DNA of 64,000 bases from Priestia koreensis (GCF_001274935.1 NZ_LILC01000037.1:62001-126000), one strand, 5' to 3'; positions 1 to 11,260 are shown, counted from the first letter of the stretch. Numbers and translations are program-made. Notes: a model not told the origin generated them from the letters alone.

Positions 1-525
1 AAGCTCTTTTTCCATTAAGATACCCGCTACTGCTGGAAGGTGATGTGCAATCCCTTCAGTAGAAGCATGCGCACGGTGAGCAGCACCGAATGCATCATTT
101 ACATATACATCTGCTAGTTCAGCAAATGATTTTGCTAATTCTGCATCGTTTTTCTCTTCACCAGGGTAGAAGCGTACGTTTTCAAGTACTAAAACGTCGC
201 CTTCGTTCATGTCAGCGATTTGTTTTTGTACGTTTTCACCAAAAGCTTCGTCTGCTTTTGCTACGTCTTTTCCTAGATGTTGTTGTAAGCGTTCAGCTAC
301 TGCATTTAAGCGTAGCTCTTCCACTACTTGACCTTTCGGACGACCAAGATGGCTAGCTAAAATAACTTTTGCTCCTTGTTCTACTAAATAGTTGATAGTA
401 GGTAAAGCAGCACGGATACGAGTATCATCTGTTACTTTCCCATCTTTCATTGGCACGTTGAAGTCAACGCGGCAGAATACTCGCTTTCCTTTTAAATCGA
501 TGTCACGAACTGTTTTCTTGTTCAT
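1..525 (-). CDS. pgk: Phosphoglycerate kinase, N-terminal part (cut by window edge)
   Basis: Phosphoglycerate kinase transfers phosphate from 1,3-bisphosphoglycerate to ADP in cytosolic glycolysis. The first 175 codons are present and the rest lies beyond the window start. RVDFNVP (residues 19-25) and SHLGRP (58-63) of the 3-phosphoglycerate-binding N-domain are visible, followed by the FYPGEEKND stretch. The ATG at 525 has the ribosome site GGGAGG. It follows gapA, as in the B. subtilis gapA operon, with a 278-nt gap that holds hairpins and its own promoter-like sequence. Confidence 0.97.
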   Translation of the reverse strand, partial: MNKKTVRDIDLKGKRVFCRVDFNVPMKDGKVTDDTRIRAALPTINYLVEQGAKVILASHLGRPKGQVVEELRLNAVAERLQQHLGKDVAKADEAFGENVQKQIADMNEGDVLVLENVRFYPGEEKNDAELAKSFAELADVYVNDAFGAAHRAHASTEGIAHHLPAVAGILMEKEL

Positions 526-655
526 CGTCAAAAGGCCTCCCTTATGTTCAATGTATTGGCAGACTTTGTTTATGAAGTGGTGCTCCTGTAAACAATCGTC
601 TAAATAAAACAAGGGAAAGTAGGGGTATAAGCCCCACTCCCCCTAATCACGTTCC

Positions 656-685
656 ATTATAAAGGTTCTCGTTCATCAAATCCAA
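656..685 (-). promoter_or_regulatory. Candidate sigma-A promoter for pgk
   Basis: The minus strand reads TTGGAT, 18 bases, TATAAT. It lies in the gapA-pgk gap, about 130 nt upstream of pgk. A start site near 649 would give a leader containing the GGGG/CCCC hairpin around 622-640. A separate promoter for the lower glycolytic genes is known in B. subtilis; here it is inferred from sequence only. Confidence 0.55.
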
Positions 686-700
686 TGATAACCGACATTC

Positions 701-731
701 TTCGACACCGCTGCTAAACAACGGTGCCGAA
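701..731 (-). other. Stem-loop in gapA-pgk intergenic region
   Basis: Arms 701-713 and 719-731 pair over about 13 bp, with one mismatch and one G-U, around a 5-nt loop. No U-run follows on either strand, so it looks like an mRNA stability or processing element rather than an intrinsic terminator. This fits differential stability of gapA operon segments. Confidence 0.5.
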
Positions 732-745
732 CTGTCTTTTATCAC

Positions 746-792
746 GAAGCATATTCTTGTTGTGGCACGATGTGCTCTTAGATGTATGCTTC
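746..792 (-). other. Stem-loop directly after gapA
   Basis: Eight-base arms 746-753 and 785-792 pair perfectly and enclose a smaller GCAC/GTGC hairpin. It lies 12 nt beyond the gapA stop and has no U-run. It could protect the 3' end of a processed gapA transcript. Confidence 0.4.
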
Positions 793-803
793 TCTGTTAA
801 GAA

Positions 804-2880
<2,077 letters not shown>

Positions 2881-2911
2881 TAACAATTCCCCTTAAGGTA
2901 CAAATAGAGTT

Positions 2912-2948
2912 GGACATTTTTTGTCCCGTATAGACATATTATGTCCCA
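2912..2948 (-). promoter_or_regulatory. CggR operator (two direct repeats)
   Basis: The minus strand reads GGGAC-N6-TGTC-N4-CGGGAC-N6-TGTC. This matches the known B. subtilis CggR operator pattern in sequence and spacing. It lies about 30 nt downstream of the likely start site, so bound CggR would block elongation, as in B. subtilis. Confidence 0.93.
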
Positions 2949-2984
2949 CCTACTGCAAAAAAAATTCACCCTGTTACGAGACTT

Positions 2985-3013
2985 ATTTTAACAGGAGTGA
3001 AGACGTTATTCAA
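2985..3013 (-). promoter_or_regulatory. Sigma-A promoter of cggR-gapA operon
   Basis: TTGAAT (3013-3008), 17-nt spacer, TAAAAT (2990-2985). It is followed by the CggR operator and then the cggR ribosome site. Confidence 0.8.
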
Positions 3014-3026
3014 CTAATACATCACG

Positions 3027-3263
3027 TTATTTTAAAAGTAAACGCTTTCTTATTTTTTCAGCGCTAATTATCCCAAAATCTACCTCTTCTCCGTTTATTT
3101 CCACCACTGGAATCATGATTTGATACTTCTCTAAAAGAGCGTCATCTTGGTAGATATCAACCAATGTATAAGTGAACCGATATTCTTTTTTCAATTCTTC
3201 TAATAAATCAATCGCTTTCTCGCATAGCGAGCATGTTTCTTTTGTATAGACGACTACTTCCAC
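3027..3263 (-). CDS. Glutaredoxin-like thiol protein
   Basis: A 78-residue thioredoxin-fold protein with a redox CxxC (CSLC, residues 11-14) directly after the first beta strand. A cis-proline-type IPVVEINGEEV follows near residue 52. It resembles the small glutaredoxin/DUF836 family; the substrate is unknown. The track-style longer start (TTG 3284) has no ribosome site, while GTG at 3263 has GAGGGGG 7 nt upstream and gives the usual family start (VEVVVYTKETC). It begins 14 nt after the rpoN stop and is probably cotranscribed. Confidence 0.8.
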   Translation of the reverse strand: MEVVVYTKETCSLCEKAIDLLEELKKEYRFTYTLVDIYQDDALLEKYQIMIPVVEINGEEVDFGIISAEKIRKRLLLK

Positions 3264-3277
3264 CTTTTCATCCCCCT

Positions 3278-4576
3278 CTAACAAACATACACTTTTCGCT
3301 GTGAAGACGGTAAAATATGAAGTTCATCTCGGTACTTTGCTACCGTTCTTCGAGAAACCGACATGTTATATGCTTCCTTCAGCAATTTCGTAAGCTGTTG
3401 ATCTGATAACGGCTTTTGTCTATTTTCATTCGTAATAAGTGCTTGAATGGCCTCTTTTATCTGCGCTGACGAGGATGATCTTCCCTCGTCTGATACTCGA
3501 CTATTGAAAAAAACATTCATTTCATGAGTTCCAAACGATGTTTCGACGTATTTATTACGGATCGCTCTACTAATAGTTGATTCGTGGACACCTATCTTGT
3601 CAGCAAGCTGCTTCATTGTCAGTGGTTTCATATAAGCCATTCCATTCGAGAAGAACGCCTCCTGCTCTACTAAGAGCCCCTCCATAATAAGCTGCAACGT
3701 TCTCTTTCTTGTATGTAAGCTTTTCATAATCCACTGCAATTCCCGCTGCTTGTCTTCTAAATAAGCCTTCGCTTCCGTACTTCTGCTTTCAGCTAATACG
3801 TTCATATACTGTTGATTTAAGCGAATCGTAAAATCTGTTTCGGCGTTCATTTGAACATCATAGCGATCGGCTACTTTTTTTACGATAAAGTCCGGTGTGA
3901 TATAACGATGACGTTCATTTGAATATTGCAGTCCAGGTCGCGGATTCAAATGAATAATTTGGTCGTTAACGCCTTGAATATCTTTGGTAGTCACGTGCAG
4001 TTCTCGACTAAGCTTTTCCCATTTTTTTAGCGCAAACGCCTCAAAGTGGTCTTTAAGCAACTGAAGCGCGAGCGGCGTTTCCTGATGCTTTCTCTTTAGT
4101 TGAATCCACAAACACTCAGATAAACTCCGCGCTCCAACTCCACTAGGCTCTAGTTGCTGAAGGATTTTAAGACTGCTTTTGACCAGTTCTCGTTCCTTTC
4201 CTAGAACTTCACTGACATACTCAATCTCCTCATCGAGATATCCGTACTCATTTAAACTATAAATAAGATATGTAATAATAAGCTCCTCTTCAGAGGAAAC
4301 AGGAAGAAAATGAAGCTGAGAAATTAAATGCTCCTGTAACGATTCATAGTCATCTCTTAATTGATCAAATTCGATGGACGATTTCGTCGAATCACGATCA
4401 CTTTTTAAAAACGTCGAACCAAGCTCTTGAAAATCCATTAGCGGATTTTGCATTGCTTGTTCTTGTAGAAACGTTAGGATCTCTGTATATGAATATTGAA
4501 GCAGTGATATAGCCTGTGAAAGCTCCTTGCTCATCACCACACGCAATGATTGGGTTTGAAATAAACCTACTTCCAT
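3278..4576 (-). CDS. rpoN: RNA polymerase sigma-54 factor
   Basis: SigL/RpoN directs transcription from -24/-12 promoters with enhancer-binding activators, typically for levan, arginine, acetoin or branched-chain amino acid catabolism. The protein is 432 residues. It has a glutamine-rich region I (GLFQTQSLRVVMSKEL), a core-binding region, an HTH (MKQLADKIGVHESTISRAI) and the RpoN box SRRTVAKYRDE at residues 408-418. I preferred the ATG at 4576, with GAGGGGGAG upstream, over the longer frame starting at 4627, because region I starts there in the family. Confidence 0.95.
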   Translation of the reverse strand: MEVGLFQTQSLRVVMSKELSQAISLLQYSYTEILTFLQEQAMQNPLMDFQELGSTFLKSDRDSTKSSIEFDQLRDDYESLQEHLISQLHFLPVSSEEELIITYLIYSLNEYGYLDEEIEYVSEVLGKERELVKSSLKILQQLEPSGVGARSLSECLWIQLKRKHQETPLALQLLKDHFEAFALKKWEKLSRELHVTTKDIQGVNDQIIHLNPRPGLQYSNERHRYITPDFIVKKVADRYDVQMNAETDFTIRLNQQYMNVLAESRSTEAKAYLEDKQRELQWIMKSLHTRKRTLQLIMEGLLVEQEAFFSNGMAYMKPLTMKQLADKIGVHESTISRAIRNKYVETSFGTHEMNVFFNSRVSDEGRSSSSAQIKEAIQALITNENRQKPLSDQQLTKLLKEAYNMSVSRRTVAKYRDELHILPSSQRKVYVC

Positions 4577-4748
4577 GTGTCTCTCCCCCTCTGATGCCAC
4601 AACGTGGAATGTAACCTTTTTCAGCACATCTATATTAAAACGCTTACATTAATACTTATATTTTACTATAAAACGTTACATTCGAAAACATTCTTGTAAA
4701 GGAAGCTGACTACCAAAAATTTTCACTTTTCATTTTAAATGGATTTGT

Positions 4749-4821
4749 TATACTTGCACCATACGAACAAGCGTCGTATCTACTATTGATTTTTGTCCAG
4801 CCTCGGCAGGCTGGACTTTTT
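4749..4821 (+). ncRNA. Candidate small RNA with own promoter and terminator
   Basis: The plus strand has a TATACT -10 (4749-4754) preceded by TTTTCA at 16 nt. A start near 4761 would give an RNA of about 60 nt: a hairpin ATACGA/TCGTAT (about 4761-4779), a short linker, then an 8-bp GC-rich terminator stem (4795-4802 with 4809-4816) and five U. No plus-strand gene lies upstream that this terminator could serve. The transcript is inferred from sequence only. Confidence 0.45.
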
Positions 4822-4828
4822 ACATAAA

Positions 4829-4860
4829 AAAGCAGCCCTCACGTTGGAGGACTGCTTTTT
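4829..4860 (-). terminator. Terminator of the lipoprotein gene
   Basis: Stem AAGCAGTCCTC pairing with GAGGGCTGCTT with one mismatch, followed by a U-run on the minus strand. The T-rich flank on the plus side suggests that it also works in the other direction. Confidence 0.8.
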
Positions 4861-4861
4861 C

Positions 4862-5734
4862 TTATTTGATTTGAATGGTTTTAGCCATTTCTAAATATGC
4901 CGGTAGTTCATCATTTGCAGAAGATGTGTAGATGCTTAATAATAACGGGCTTTTCCCCTGAATAAGGATCATTTTCACGTTGTCTTCTCCCGTTGATGCT
5001 TCGTACCATGTTGCGTCTTTGAATGCTGGCTTTTGGGCATCATCCGTAATCTTTTTCGCTTCGGAACTAATTGCTTCTGCGCTTTCTTTCATATTCGCTT
5101 CAGCTTGCTCAAGTGTAACATCGCTTGGCAGTACCTCTACACGCATGAAAGAATGAGAGTCTTTAATATTAGCAATGCTATCTTTTCCTGGCTCTTCCTC
5201 TAGCAAATCGTAGTTTTCAAGAACGTATAGTGAATACGGTTGATTTGTGCTTTCTTTCAACATCGCATCTTTTTGTACAGCTTGTCCATTTTCTTCAACC
5301 GTTAATTTCTTCTCTGGCACACGAACAGTCGTATCGCTAGATGTTGCTTGATCCTCTTTTTCTTCTGTTGCGTTGTCTTCTGTAGACGTCGTCGAACCAT
5401 CCTCTTTTTCTACCTCATCTGTTGATGATGCAGAAGAGTCGTCTGTCTTTGTAGAAGTAGAGTCATCTGTTTTTGAAGAAGTAGCGCTATCCTTAGCAGT
5501 CGAATCATCTGCTGAGTCTTTTCCCTCCGTACTTGCTTCTGTATCAGATGTTGCATCTGTTGTTTCAGACTTTTCTTCCGTCTTTTTTGTATCCGTTGAA
5601 TCATTCTTCACTACGCTTTCTTCTTTTTTATCCGAAGTTGTCGTTTTGTCTGATCCCTCATTAGTCGTTCCACAAGCGGAAAGAACGAAAGCGAGTGCAG
5701 CACTGAGCATGAGCATTTTGCTTACAGATTTCAT
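4862..5734 (-). CDS. Lipoprotein with long Ser/Thr/Asp/Glu/Lys-rich spacer
   Basis: A 290-residue exported lipoprotein of unknown function. It has a lipobox LSAC with Cys21 after a hydrophobic signal, then about 120 residues of low-complexity acidic Ser/Thr/Lys spacer. A compact C-terminal domain from about residue 145 (VEENGQAVQKDAML through the end) has no family that I recognise. The spacer probably places the domain within or above the peptidoglycan. It is a single-gene unit with its own terminator. Confidence 0.85.
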   Translation of the reverse strand: MKSVSKMLMLSAALAFVLSACGTTNEGSDKTTTSDKKEESVVKNDSTDTKKTEEKSETTDATSDTEASTEGKDSADDSTAKDSATSSKTDDSTSTKTDDSSASSTDEVEKEDGSTTSTEDNATEEKEDQATSSDTTVRVPEKKLTVEENGQAVQKDAMLKESTNQPYSLYVLENYDLLEEEPGKDSIANIKDSHSFMRVEVLPSDVTLEQAEANMKESAEAISSEAKKITDDAQKPAFKDATWYEASTGEDNVKMILIQGKSPLLLSIYTSSANDELPAYLEMAKTIQIK

Positions 5735-5954
5735 TATTTTTCCTCCTAAGTTGTTCTTTTCCTTCTATAACTGTTGTAAATCATAGCAGGGAATTAAGCA
5801 AGAGATTCTAAAGTCTTATTTGCGTCTCTCTCGCTAGCTGTACAGGGAAGCTCGAGCTTTTTTTTGAAAAAAGGTACTTTTTTCTTATTGCTCTCTCTCT
5901 TCTAGTTATCGTTTATTTTCATGTTTTTTACAGTGTTTTTCAAAATTAAGGAAT

Positions 5955-5990
5955 AAAAAAAGTCGTTGCTACGAATGTAACAACGACTCG
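5955..5990 (-). terminator. Terminator of tRNA-Arg
   Basis: Eight-base arms AGTCGTTG/CAACGACT (5988-5981 and 5968-5961) followed by a run of T on the minus strand, starting 6 nt after the tRNA 3' end. Confidence 0.85.
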
Positions 5991-5993
5991 GTA

Positions 5994-6065
5994 CGCCCTC
6001 GACAGGATTCGAACCCACCCTAAGAGAACCGGAATCTCTTGTGCTATCCACTACACTACGAGGGC
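5994..6065 (-). tRNA. tRNA-Arg (anticodon CCG)
   Basis: A 72-nt cloverleaf on the minus strand. The 7-bp acceptor GCCCTCG/CGAGGGC has discriminator G. The D-arm is AGTGTAGTGGATAGCA, and the anticodon stem AGAGA/TCTCT holds loop TTCCGGT, so the anticodon is CCG and reads CGG. The T-loop is TTCGAAT. The T-stem has several G-U pairs. No CCA is encoded. Confidence 0.93.
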
Positions 6066-6249
6066 AAAAATTCACTCTACTCTTAATTATAGGTAATCCC
6101 ATAACATTTTTCAAGCTATATTGCCCAAATTTGACTTCAAAAGCCTTCATTCATCAAGCTTCTCGACAGAATTTGACGCAGAGTGCTATTATTCTTTATA
6201 TCCCTTCCTTACAATAGAAATAGCTGCTCCTAGCTTTCTGGGAAGCCGG

Positions 6250-6285
6250 GTTTAAATTTCAATTGTTGGGGGAAAAATTGAAATT
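6250..6285 (+). promoter_or_regulatory. Candidate sigma-B promoter overlapping an inverted repeat upstream of clpP
   Basis: GTTTAA (6250-6255), 14-nt spacer, GGGAAA (6270-6275) resembles a general-stress sigma-B promoter. B. subtilis clpP is known to have sigma-A and sigma-B promoters. The same bases contain a perfect 10-bp inverted repeat, AATTTCAATT (6255-6264) and AATTGAAATT (6276-6285). The remainder of the gap 6066-6422 holds only the CtsR-controlled promoter. Confidence 0.5.
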
Positions 6286-6350
6286 ATGTACGCGTAAGAA
6301 AAGGAATATCATAAAATCATATGGAATATGTTTAAAGGGAAATCCTTTCG

Positions 6351-6380
6351 TTTGACCTTCCCTGACCTTATGTGTATTAT
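6351..6380 (+). promoter_or_regulatory. Sigma-A promoter of clpP with CtsR operator
   Basis: TTTGACC-N3-CCTGACC (6351-6367) is the heptad direct repeat bound by the heat-shock repressor CtsR. It overlaps the -35 of a good promoter, TTGACC-N17-TATTAT (6352-6380). Operator on promoter matches CtsR control of clpP in Bacillus. Confidence 0.88.
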
Positions 6381-6422
6381 TAAGGATACATAACAAAATT
6401 TTTATTTAGAGGAGGAATTTAC

Positions 6423-7019
6423 ATGAATTTAATTCCTACAGTTATTGAACAAACCAACCGTGGTGAACGTGCATACGACATCTACTCTCGTTTATTAAAA
6501 GATCGTATTATCATGCTTGGTAGCGCTATTGATGATAACGTAGCAAATTCAATTGTTTCTCAGCTTTTATTCTTGGCTGCTGAAGATCCAGAAAAAGACA
6601 TCTCTTTATACATTAACAGCCCAGGTGGTTCTATTACAGCTGGTATGGCAATCTATGACACGATGCAATTTATTAAGCCAAAGGTTTCAACAATCTGCAT
6701 CGGTATGGCTGCTTCAATGGGTGCTTTCTTGCTTGCTGCTGGTGAAAAAGGCAAACGCTTTGCTTTACCAAACAGTGAAGTAATGATTCACCAACCATTA
6801 GGTGGAGCACAAGGTCAAGCAACGGAAATTGAAATTGCGGCAAAACGCATTTTATTCCTACGCGAAAAACTAAACCAAATCCTATCTGAGCGTACAGGTC
6901 AACCAATTGAGGTTATTGGCCGTGATACAGACCGTGATAACTTCATGACGGCTGAACGTGCAGTAGAATATGGATTAATCGACCGCATCATGACAAGCGA
7001 TCCTACACAAACAGTATAA
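6423..7019 (+). CDS. clpP: ATP-dependent Clp protease proteolytic subunit
   Basis: Serine peptidase that forms the barrel-shaped core used by ClpX, ClpC and ClpE. The 198-residue protein has the catalytic triad Ser98 (GMAASMGA), His123 (MIHQPLGG) and Asp172. The ATG at 6423 has AGAGGAGG. It is monocistronic, one of few plus-strand genes here, and under CtsR. ClpXP is the machine that would recognise LAA-ended proteins such as the predicted unspliced flagellins. Confidence 0.98.
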   Translation: MNLIPTVIEQTNRGERAYDIYSRLLKDRIIMLGSAIDDNVANSIVSQLLFLAAEDPEKDISLYINSPGGSITAGMAIYDTMQFIKPKVSTICIGMAASMGAFLLAAGEKGKRFALPNSEVMIHQPLGGAQGQATEIEIAAKRILFLREKLNQILSERTGQPIEVIGRDTDRDNFMTAERAVEYGLIDRIMTSDPTQTV

Positions 7020-7026
7020 TTCCATA

Positions 7027-7060
7027 AAAAAAAGTGCATTCTCTGGAATGCACTTTTTTG
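7027..7060. terminator. Bidirectional terminator between clpP and crh
   Basis: Stem GTGCATTC/GAATGCAC (7035-7042, 7047-7054) flanked by A-run and T-run, so it can stop the convergent clpP and crh transcripts. Confidence 0.9.
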
Positions 7061-7061
7061 T

Positions 7062-7319
7062 TTAGCTTTCTTTTTTCACGTAGTTTACAAGTGCTTCAAT
7101 TGCTTCTTCTTCGTCTGCTCCGTCAGCAATTAACGTAATTTCAGAGCCTGAATAAACAGCTAAGCTCATTAACCCCATAATGCTCTTGGCGTTTACTTTT
7201 TTACCTTCCTTCTCTAAAAAAACGTCTGATGAAAAACGATTTGCTTCTTGTACGAATAGTGCAGCCGGTCTTGCTTGTAAGCCTGTTTTTAATAGAACTT
7301 CTACCTTTTTTTCGACCAT
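7062..7319 (-). CDS. crh: HPr-like catabolite repression protein Crh
   Basis: An 85-residue HPr paralogue. Residue 15 is Gln instead of the phosphotransferring His (KTGLQARPA), and the regulatory Ser46 is kept (NAKSIMGLM). HPr kinase phosphorylates Ser46, and P-Ser-Crh then acts as a CcpA corepressor. The start at 7319 has AAAGGAGG and matches the B. subtilis length; a longer frame upstream has no support. It is the last gene of the whiA-yvcK-rapZ cluster. Confidence 0.96.
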   Translation of the reverse strand: MVEKKVEVLLKTGLQARPAALFVQEANRFSSDVFLEKEGKKVNAKSIMGLMSLAVYSGSEITLIADGADEEEAIEALVNYVKKES

Positions 7320-7451
7320 TGCTTCATTCCTCCTTTTTTCACTCTTCTTTTTTATATAGATTCCCTGCAAATGAGATAAACCCTCTCAACAAAATGCATA
7401 TTTGATCTATACAAAATTTATCCCTTTTATTTGTTGTCTTAAGCATCGTAT

Positions 7452-8396
7452 TTATGAAATCGTTTGACCTGCTCGTAAACGATCGGCAATTTCATCGATT
7501 TTACGAAGACGATGATTAATCCCTGATTTACTGATCGGACCTCCTGAAAGCATTTCTCCAAGTTCTTTCAACGTTACGTCTTGATATTCAACACGCAAAC
7601 GCGCAATTTCTCGAAGCTTATCAGGAAGTACGTCTAGCCCCACGGTCCCTTGAATATATTCAATGTTTTCAACCTGTCGGAGGGCCGCTCCAATCGTTTT
7701 GTTCAGGTTAGCTGTTTCGCAATTTACAAGACGATTAACCGAGTTTCTCATGTCCCTCACAATTCGAACATCTTCAAATCGTAGCAGGGCACTATGCGCA
7801 CCAATAATACTGAGAAATTCAGTAATCTTTTCTGCTTCCTTTAAATACGTAATAAAGCCTTTTTTACGCTCTAGCGTTTTGCTGTTCAATTGAAACGTAT
7901 TCATCAGCTCACATAACGCCGTATTGTGATCTTCATATAACGAAAAGATCTCGACATGATATGAAGATGTTTCGGGATTGTTAATAGAACCTCCTGCTAA
8001 AAATGCTCCTCTTAGGTAAGAACGCTTGCAGCATTTCTTTTTAACCAAATCCTCTGAAATATCATGGATAAACGTGAAATCCTGATTCACGATTCGTAAA
8101 TCTTCAAGAATCACGCGCGCTTTTTCCATTAATCGAACGATATAGACATTGTTCTTTTTCAGTCTCATTTTCTTCCGAACGAGTAATTCAACTGAAACGT
8201 CATAGCTTTTTTTTAGCAATACATAGATACGACGTGCAATAGCTGCATTTTCCGTTTGAACGTCCACCACTACTTTTCGGTTAGAAAAAGAGAGAGAACC
8301 GTTCATCCGAATCAGCGCTGATAGTTCCGCTTTCGCACAGCAATCCTTCGACTCTAAGTTTGTTAGTTCCTTTTTTGTTTCTGAAGCAAAAGACAA
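7452..8396 (-). CDS. whiA: WhiA-type DNA-binding protein
   Basis: A 314-residue protein with a degenerate LAGLIDADG homing-endonuclease fold at the N-terminus ([13 protein letters not shown] near residue 130) and a C-terminal HTH ([27 protein letters not shown]). In Bacillus it affects cell division and chromosome segregation. The start is TTG at 8396 with GGAGGTG 5 nt before it. It follows yvcK closely. Confidence 0.95.
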   Translation of the reverse strand: MSFASETKKELTNLESKDCCAKAELSALIRMNGSLSFSNRKVVVDVQTENAAIARRIYVLLKKSYDVSVELLVRKKMRLKKNNVYIVRLMEKARVILEDLRIVNQDFTFIHDISEDLVKKKCCKRSYLRGAFLAGGSINNPETSSYHVEIFSLYEDHNTALCELMNTFQLNSKTLERKKGFITYLKEAEKITEFLSIIGAHSALLRFEDVRIVRDMRNSVNRLVNCETANLNKTIGAALRQVENIEYIQGTVGLDVLPDKLREIARLRVEYQDVTLKELGEMLSGGPISKSGINHRLRKIDEIADRLRAGQTIS

Positions 8397-8435
8397 CTTC
8401 CCACCTCCGTTCCCGTACTAAGAATCGTACGCTTG

Positions 8436-9440
8436 TCACTCTGTTATGAAATCGTCATAACTAGGATTATATTTCTCTCCTAATAAATCGAGTAGCAGTA
8501 GAGCTACTTTTTTTGTGTCATGGCGGATAATGTGTCCATCATATTGAACGATATGTTCCGCGATTACTTCTAGCCCCAACTTTTTCAGTTCCTCTTCATC
8601 AAGCTCTACTGGCGTAGCGTTCTCTTCCTCATATTTGCGCTTCACGATGTTTGGTACAGGAGCACTATTGACGATTACACTCGTTAAAAACGGTTCTGGC
8701 AAATGATCATACAGTGCTTTAATATGATCAGCTGCCGTGTAATTAGACGTTTCTCCTGCCTGTGTCATAATATTGCACACGTACACCTTCTTTGCATCGG
8801 ATTTACAAAGTTCTTCTCCGATTTTTGGAACAAGTAAATTAGGGAGAATGCTTGTATACAAGCTTCCGGGACCAAAAACAATGAGGTCAGCACGACGAAT
8901 CGCCTTCAACGTCTCAGCTAGAGGTTTGATGTCAGGAGGAGATAAAAATACTCGCTTAATCTGCTTATTCGCTTCTGGAATTTTTGACTCACCTGTTATA
9001 ATCGTTCCATCCTCCATTTCAGCATGTAAAACCACGCTTCGATTTGCGGACGGAATGACCTTACCACGCACGTTCAGTACTTTACTCATTTCACGAATGG
9101 CATGCATAAAGTCTCCTGTGATGGAGGTCATGGCTGCTAAAAATAAATTCCCCACAGAATGACCAGTTAGCTCATTTCCCGTTTCAAAACGATGTTGAAA
9201 TAACTCTTCTACAAGAGGCTCTACATCTGATAATGCAGTCAGTACATTTCGAATGTCTCCGGGAGCTGGAATTTCCAGCTCATCACGAAGTCTTCCTGAG
9301 CTTCCCCCGTCATCTGCGACCGTTACAATGGCGGTGATATCAATCGGGTAATTTTTTAACCCTCTCAACAGCACCGACAATCCAGTGCCACCGCCAATGA
9401 CTACTACTTTGGGTATTACGCGCTCACTACCGGCAGTCAT
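8436..9440 (-). CDS. yvcK: Gluconeogenesis/morphogenesis factor YvcK (GlmR)
   Basis: A 334-residue CofD-like protein. It binds UDP-GlcNAc and in B. subtilis supports peptidoglycan precursor synthesis and growth on gluconeogenic carbon. [17 protein letters not shown] and [14 protein letters not shown] form the nucleotide-sugar pocket. The start overlaps the rapZ stop (ATGA), so the two are translationally coupled. Confidence 0.96.
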   Translation of the reverse strand: MTAGSERVIPKVVVIGGGTGLSVLLRGLKNYPIDITAIVTVADDGGSSGRLRDELEIPAPGDIRNVLTALSDVEPLVEELFQHRFETGNELTGHSVGNLFLAAMTSITGDFMHAIREMSKVLNVRGKVIPSANRSVVLHAEMEDGTIITGESKIPEANKQIKRVFLSPPDIKPLAETLKAIRRADLIVFGPGSLYTSILPNLLVPKIGEELCKSDAKKVYVCNIMTQAGETSNYTAADHIKALYDHLPEPFLTSVIVNSAPVPNIVKRKYEEENATPVELDEEELKKLGLEVIAEHIVQYDGHIIRHDTKKVALLLLDLLGEKYNPSYDDFITE

Positions 9441-10330
9441 CGCTTCGTTTCCTTTCTCCTCTCGATATCTCGATGTGAAATATGAGTATTGTATTCTGTC
9501 TCAAAGTGATGGCCAATATGTTCTGCGAGCGTGACAGAGCGATGTTGACCTCCTGTACAACCGATTGCCACTACAAGCTGACTTTTTCCTTCTCGCTTAT
9601 AATGTGGTAGCATAAATGCTAACAGATCGATTGTTTTTTCGATAAACTTTTGTGTCTCGTTCCATTTTAAAACATAGGAAGACACTTCTTCCTCTAATCC
9701 CGTTTTAGGACGCATGTGATCTATATAGTGTGGGTTAGGTAAAAAACGCACGTCAAACACTAAATCAGCATCGATAGGCAGTCCGTATTTAAAGCCGAAC
9801 GACATCACATTCACTGAAAAGACTTCGCCTGCATTAGAAGAAAACTGCTTTAAGATTTTCTCTCGAAGCTCACGTGGCTTCAAGTCGGACGTATCAAGAA
9901 TTAGCTGTGAGCGTCCTTTCAAATCCTCTAAAAGCTCTCGTTCATTTTCAATGCCTTCTAATGGCAGACCTGTTGGTGAAAGAGGATGAGATCGTCTCGT
10001 TTCTTTGTAACGAGAGACGAGGACTGAATCTTTGGCATCTAAAAATAAAATTTGCGGTGAAATCCACGTCGTCTCCGCAAGATTATCCAATGCTGCTAAC
10101 AAACTCTCAAAGAAATCACGGCCTCTTAAATCCATTACAAGCGCTACTTGATTCATTTTACTTCCGGACTCTTTCATTAACTCTAAAAATTTAGGTAGCA
10201 GTGTTGGAGGAAGGTTATCTACGCAAAAATAACCTAGGTCCTCTAAGCTTTGAATTGCAACTGTTTTCCCGGCACCTGACATACCCGTTATAATGACTAA
10301 TTTAATATCGTTTACAGCACCAACACTCAT
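9437..10330 (-). CDS. rapZ: RapZ-family nucleotide-binding protein (YvcJ)
   Basis: A 297-residue P-loop protein with Walker A GMSGAGKT at residues 16-23 and the conserved C-terminal [10 protein letters not shown]. The E. coli homologue is an adaptor for GlmY/GlmZ sRNA decay. The Bacillus protein has NTPase activity and affects competence, and its exact role is uncertain. The SD is AGGGGGAG. It is coupled to yvcK. Confidence 0.95.
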   Translation of the reverse strand: MSVGAVNDIKLVIITGMSGAGKTVAIQSLEDLGYFCVDNLPPTLLPKFLELMKESGSKMNQVALVMDLRGRDFFESLLAALDNLAETTWISPQILFLDAKDSVLVSRYKETRRSHPLSPTGLPLEGIENERELLEDLKGRSQLILDTSDLKPRELREKILKQFSSNAGEVFSVNVMSFGFKYGLPIDADLVFDVRFLPNPHYIDHMRPKTGLEEEVSSYVLKWNETQKFIEKTIDLLAFMLPHYKREGKSQLVVAIGCTGGQHRSVTLAEHIGHHFETEYNTHISHRDIERRKETKR

Positions 10331-10444
10331 TCTTGTCTCCCCCTAATAAACGAAACCTTCCTTATAACTAAGGCGGTTTCAGTTTTCTATACCGCTAACG
10401 GCTTTATGCCCTCTTACGGTAAGAATAAGCGTATTTACATCCTA

Positions 10445-10903
10445 TTAAGTTGGATCTATTCGATAGGCTAGCAGCTCAAAGTCTGTTGTATACGTAAAGT
10501 TTCCATAGATAACGCCGCTTCCCTTTGCCACATAATCAATAATATGATAATCCCCTGGGGCCATCGGAAGCTCACTAACATCCTCGATCTCATGCCATGA
10601 GAGCTTACCTTCTTCAGATTCTAGCACATTTGTCCCATCAAAATCTGTAGCAAAAAAAGTAAACATCATCCATTCCGAAACGACTTGATCGTTTTCTTTC
10701 ATGGTAAACGTGAAAATTCCCTTTACCGTCGGATTTTTTAAGTAAATTCCCGTTTCTTCACGATACTCCCGCACCACGGTATCTTTAACAGACTCCCCTT
10801 GCTCCATTTTCCCGCCTGGAGCCACCCACCAGTTGCGTCGGGGCTTTTGAAGTAATAACACTTTGTTATCTTTTACTAATACACAGTTTGTGACCCTTTG
10901 CAT
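10445..10903 (-). CDS. yvcI: Nudix hydrolase YvcI (8-oxo-dGTP diphosphatase-like)
   Basis: A 152-residue MutT-type protein with the Nudix box beginning GGKMEQGES and ending VVREYREETGI. It hydrolyses a nucleoside diphosphate linked to another moiety; the exact substrate is unproven. The start at 10903 has GAGGTGA and opens with the family's typical MQRVTNCVLV. The longer frame from 10936 runs through the ribosome site. Confidence 0.9.
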   Translation of the reverse strand: MQRVTNCVLVKDNKVLLLQKPRRNWWVAPGGKMEQGESVKDTVVREYREETGIYLKNPTVKGIFTFTMKENDQVVSEWMMFTFFATDFDGTNVLESEEGKLSWHEIEDVSELPMAPGDYHIIDYVAKGSGVIYGNFTYTTDFELLAYRIDPT

Positions 10904-11132
10904 CTTATTCACCTCACGAATATACACGTTTATCATTTATTATACTACGAATAAACAACTCGCTACAATGAACGAGAACTAAGTAAAGGGGATTTCGTGC
11001 CTGTCCCTTTTATTCTCTACACGAGCTCATCGCCCACCGACTTGTTGAATACGTTCTATTGTATTGTATGAGTTTACATCGGATTCAATCTCTGGATTCT
11101 TCGTTTCCTCTAAAAAATTCCCATTTAAACGC

Positions 11133-11163
11133 AAAAAAAAGGAGCACAGGCGCACCTGTACTC
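11133..11163 (-). terminator. Terminator of trxB
   Basis: Arms pair across 11142-11163 (GAG-ACAGG type stem with one mismatch) and are followed by eight T on the minus strand. The rest of the gap 10904-11260 shows no convincing gene; a 35-codon frame at 11027-11134 lacks a start and ribosome site. Confidence 0.82.
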
Positions 11164-11260
11164 AAAGACATATATTTTATAAAAGGGGGTCAATTACTAT
11201 CTTTATAATACCCCATCTATATTTCATCCGTGTTACAGGAGAATTAAAACATAATTACGT

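Noticed and set aside
3264-3284. TTG at 3284 as the start of the glutaredoxin-like gene
   Set aside because: It has no ribosome site, and the GTG at 3263 has GAGGGGG at good distance and fits the family start.
5300-5640. Repetitive-looking sequence in the lipoprotein gene, considered as a CRISPR-like or tandem repeat
   Set aside because: It is codon bias for Ser, Thr, Asp, Glu and Lys in a low-complexity spacer; there is no fixed repeat unit or spacer pattern.
5902-6150. An 82-codon minus-strand frame across the tRNA-Arg
   Set aside because: It runs through the tRNA and its terminator, with no ribosome site and no family resemblance.
11027-11134. A 35-codon minus-strand frame with protein-like composition after the trxB terminator
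   Set aside because: It has no ATG, only a TTG inside the U-run of the terminator, and no ribosome site.
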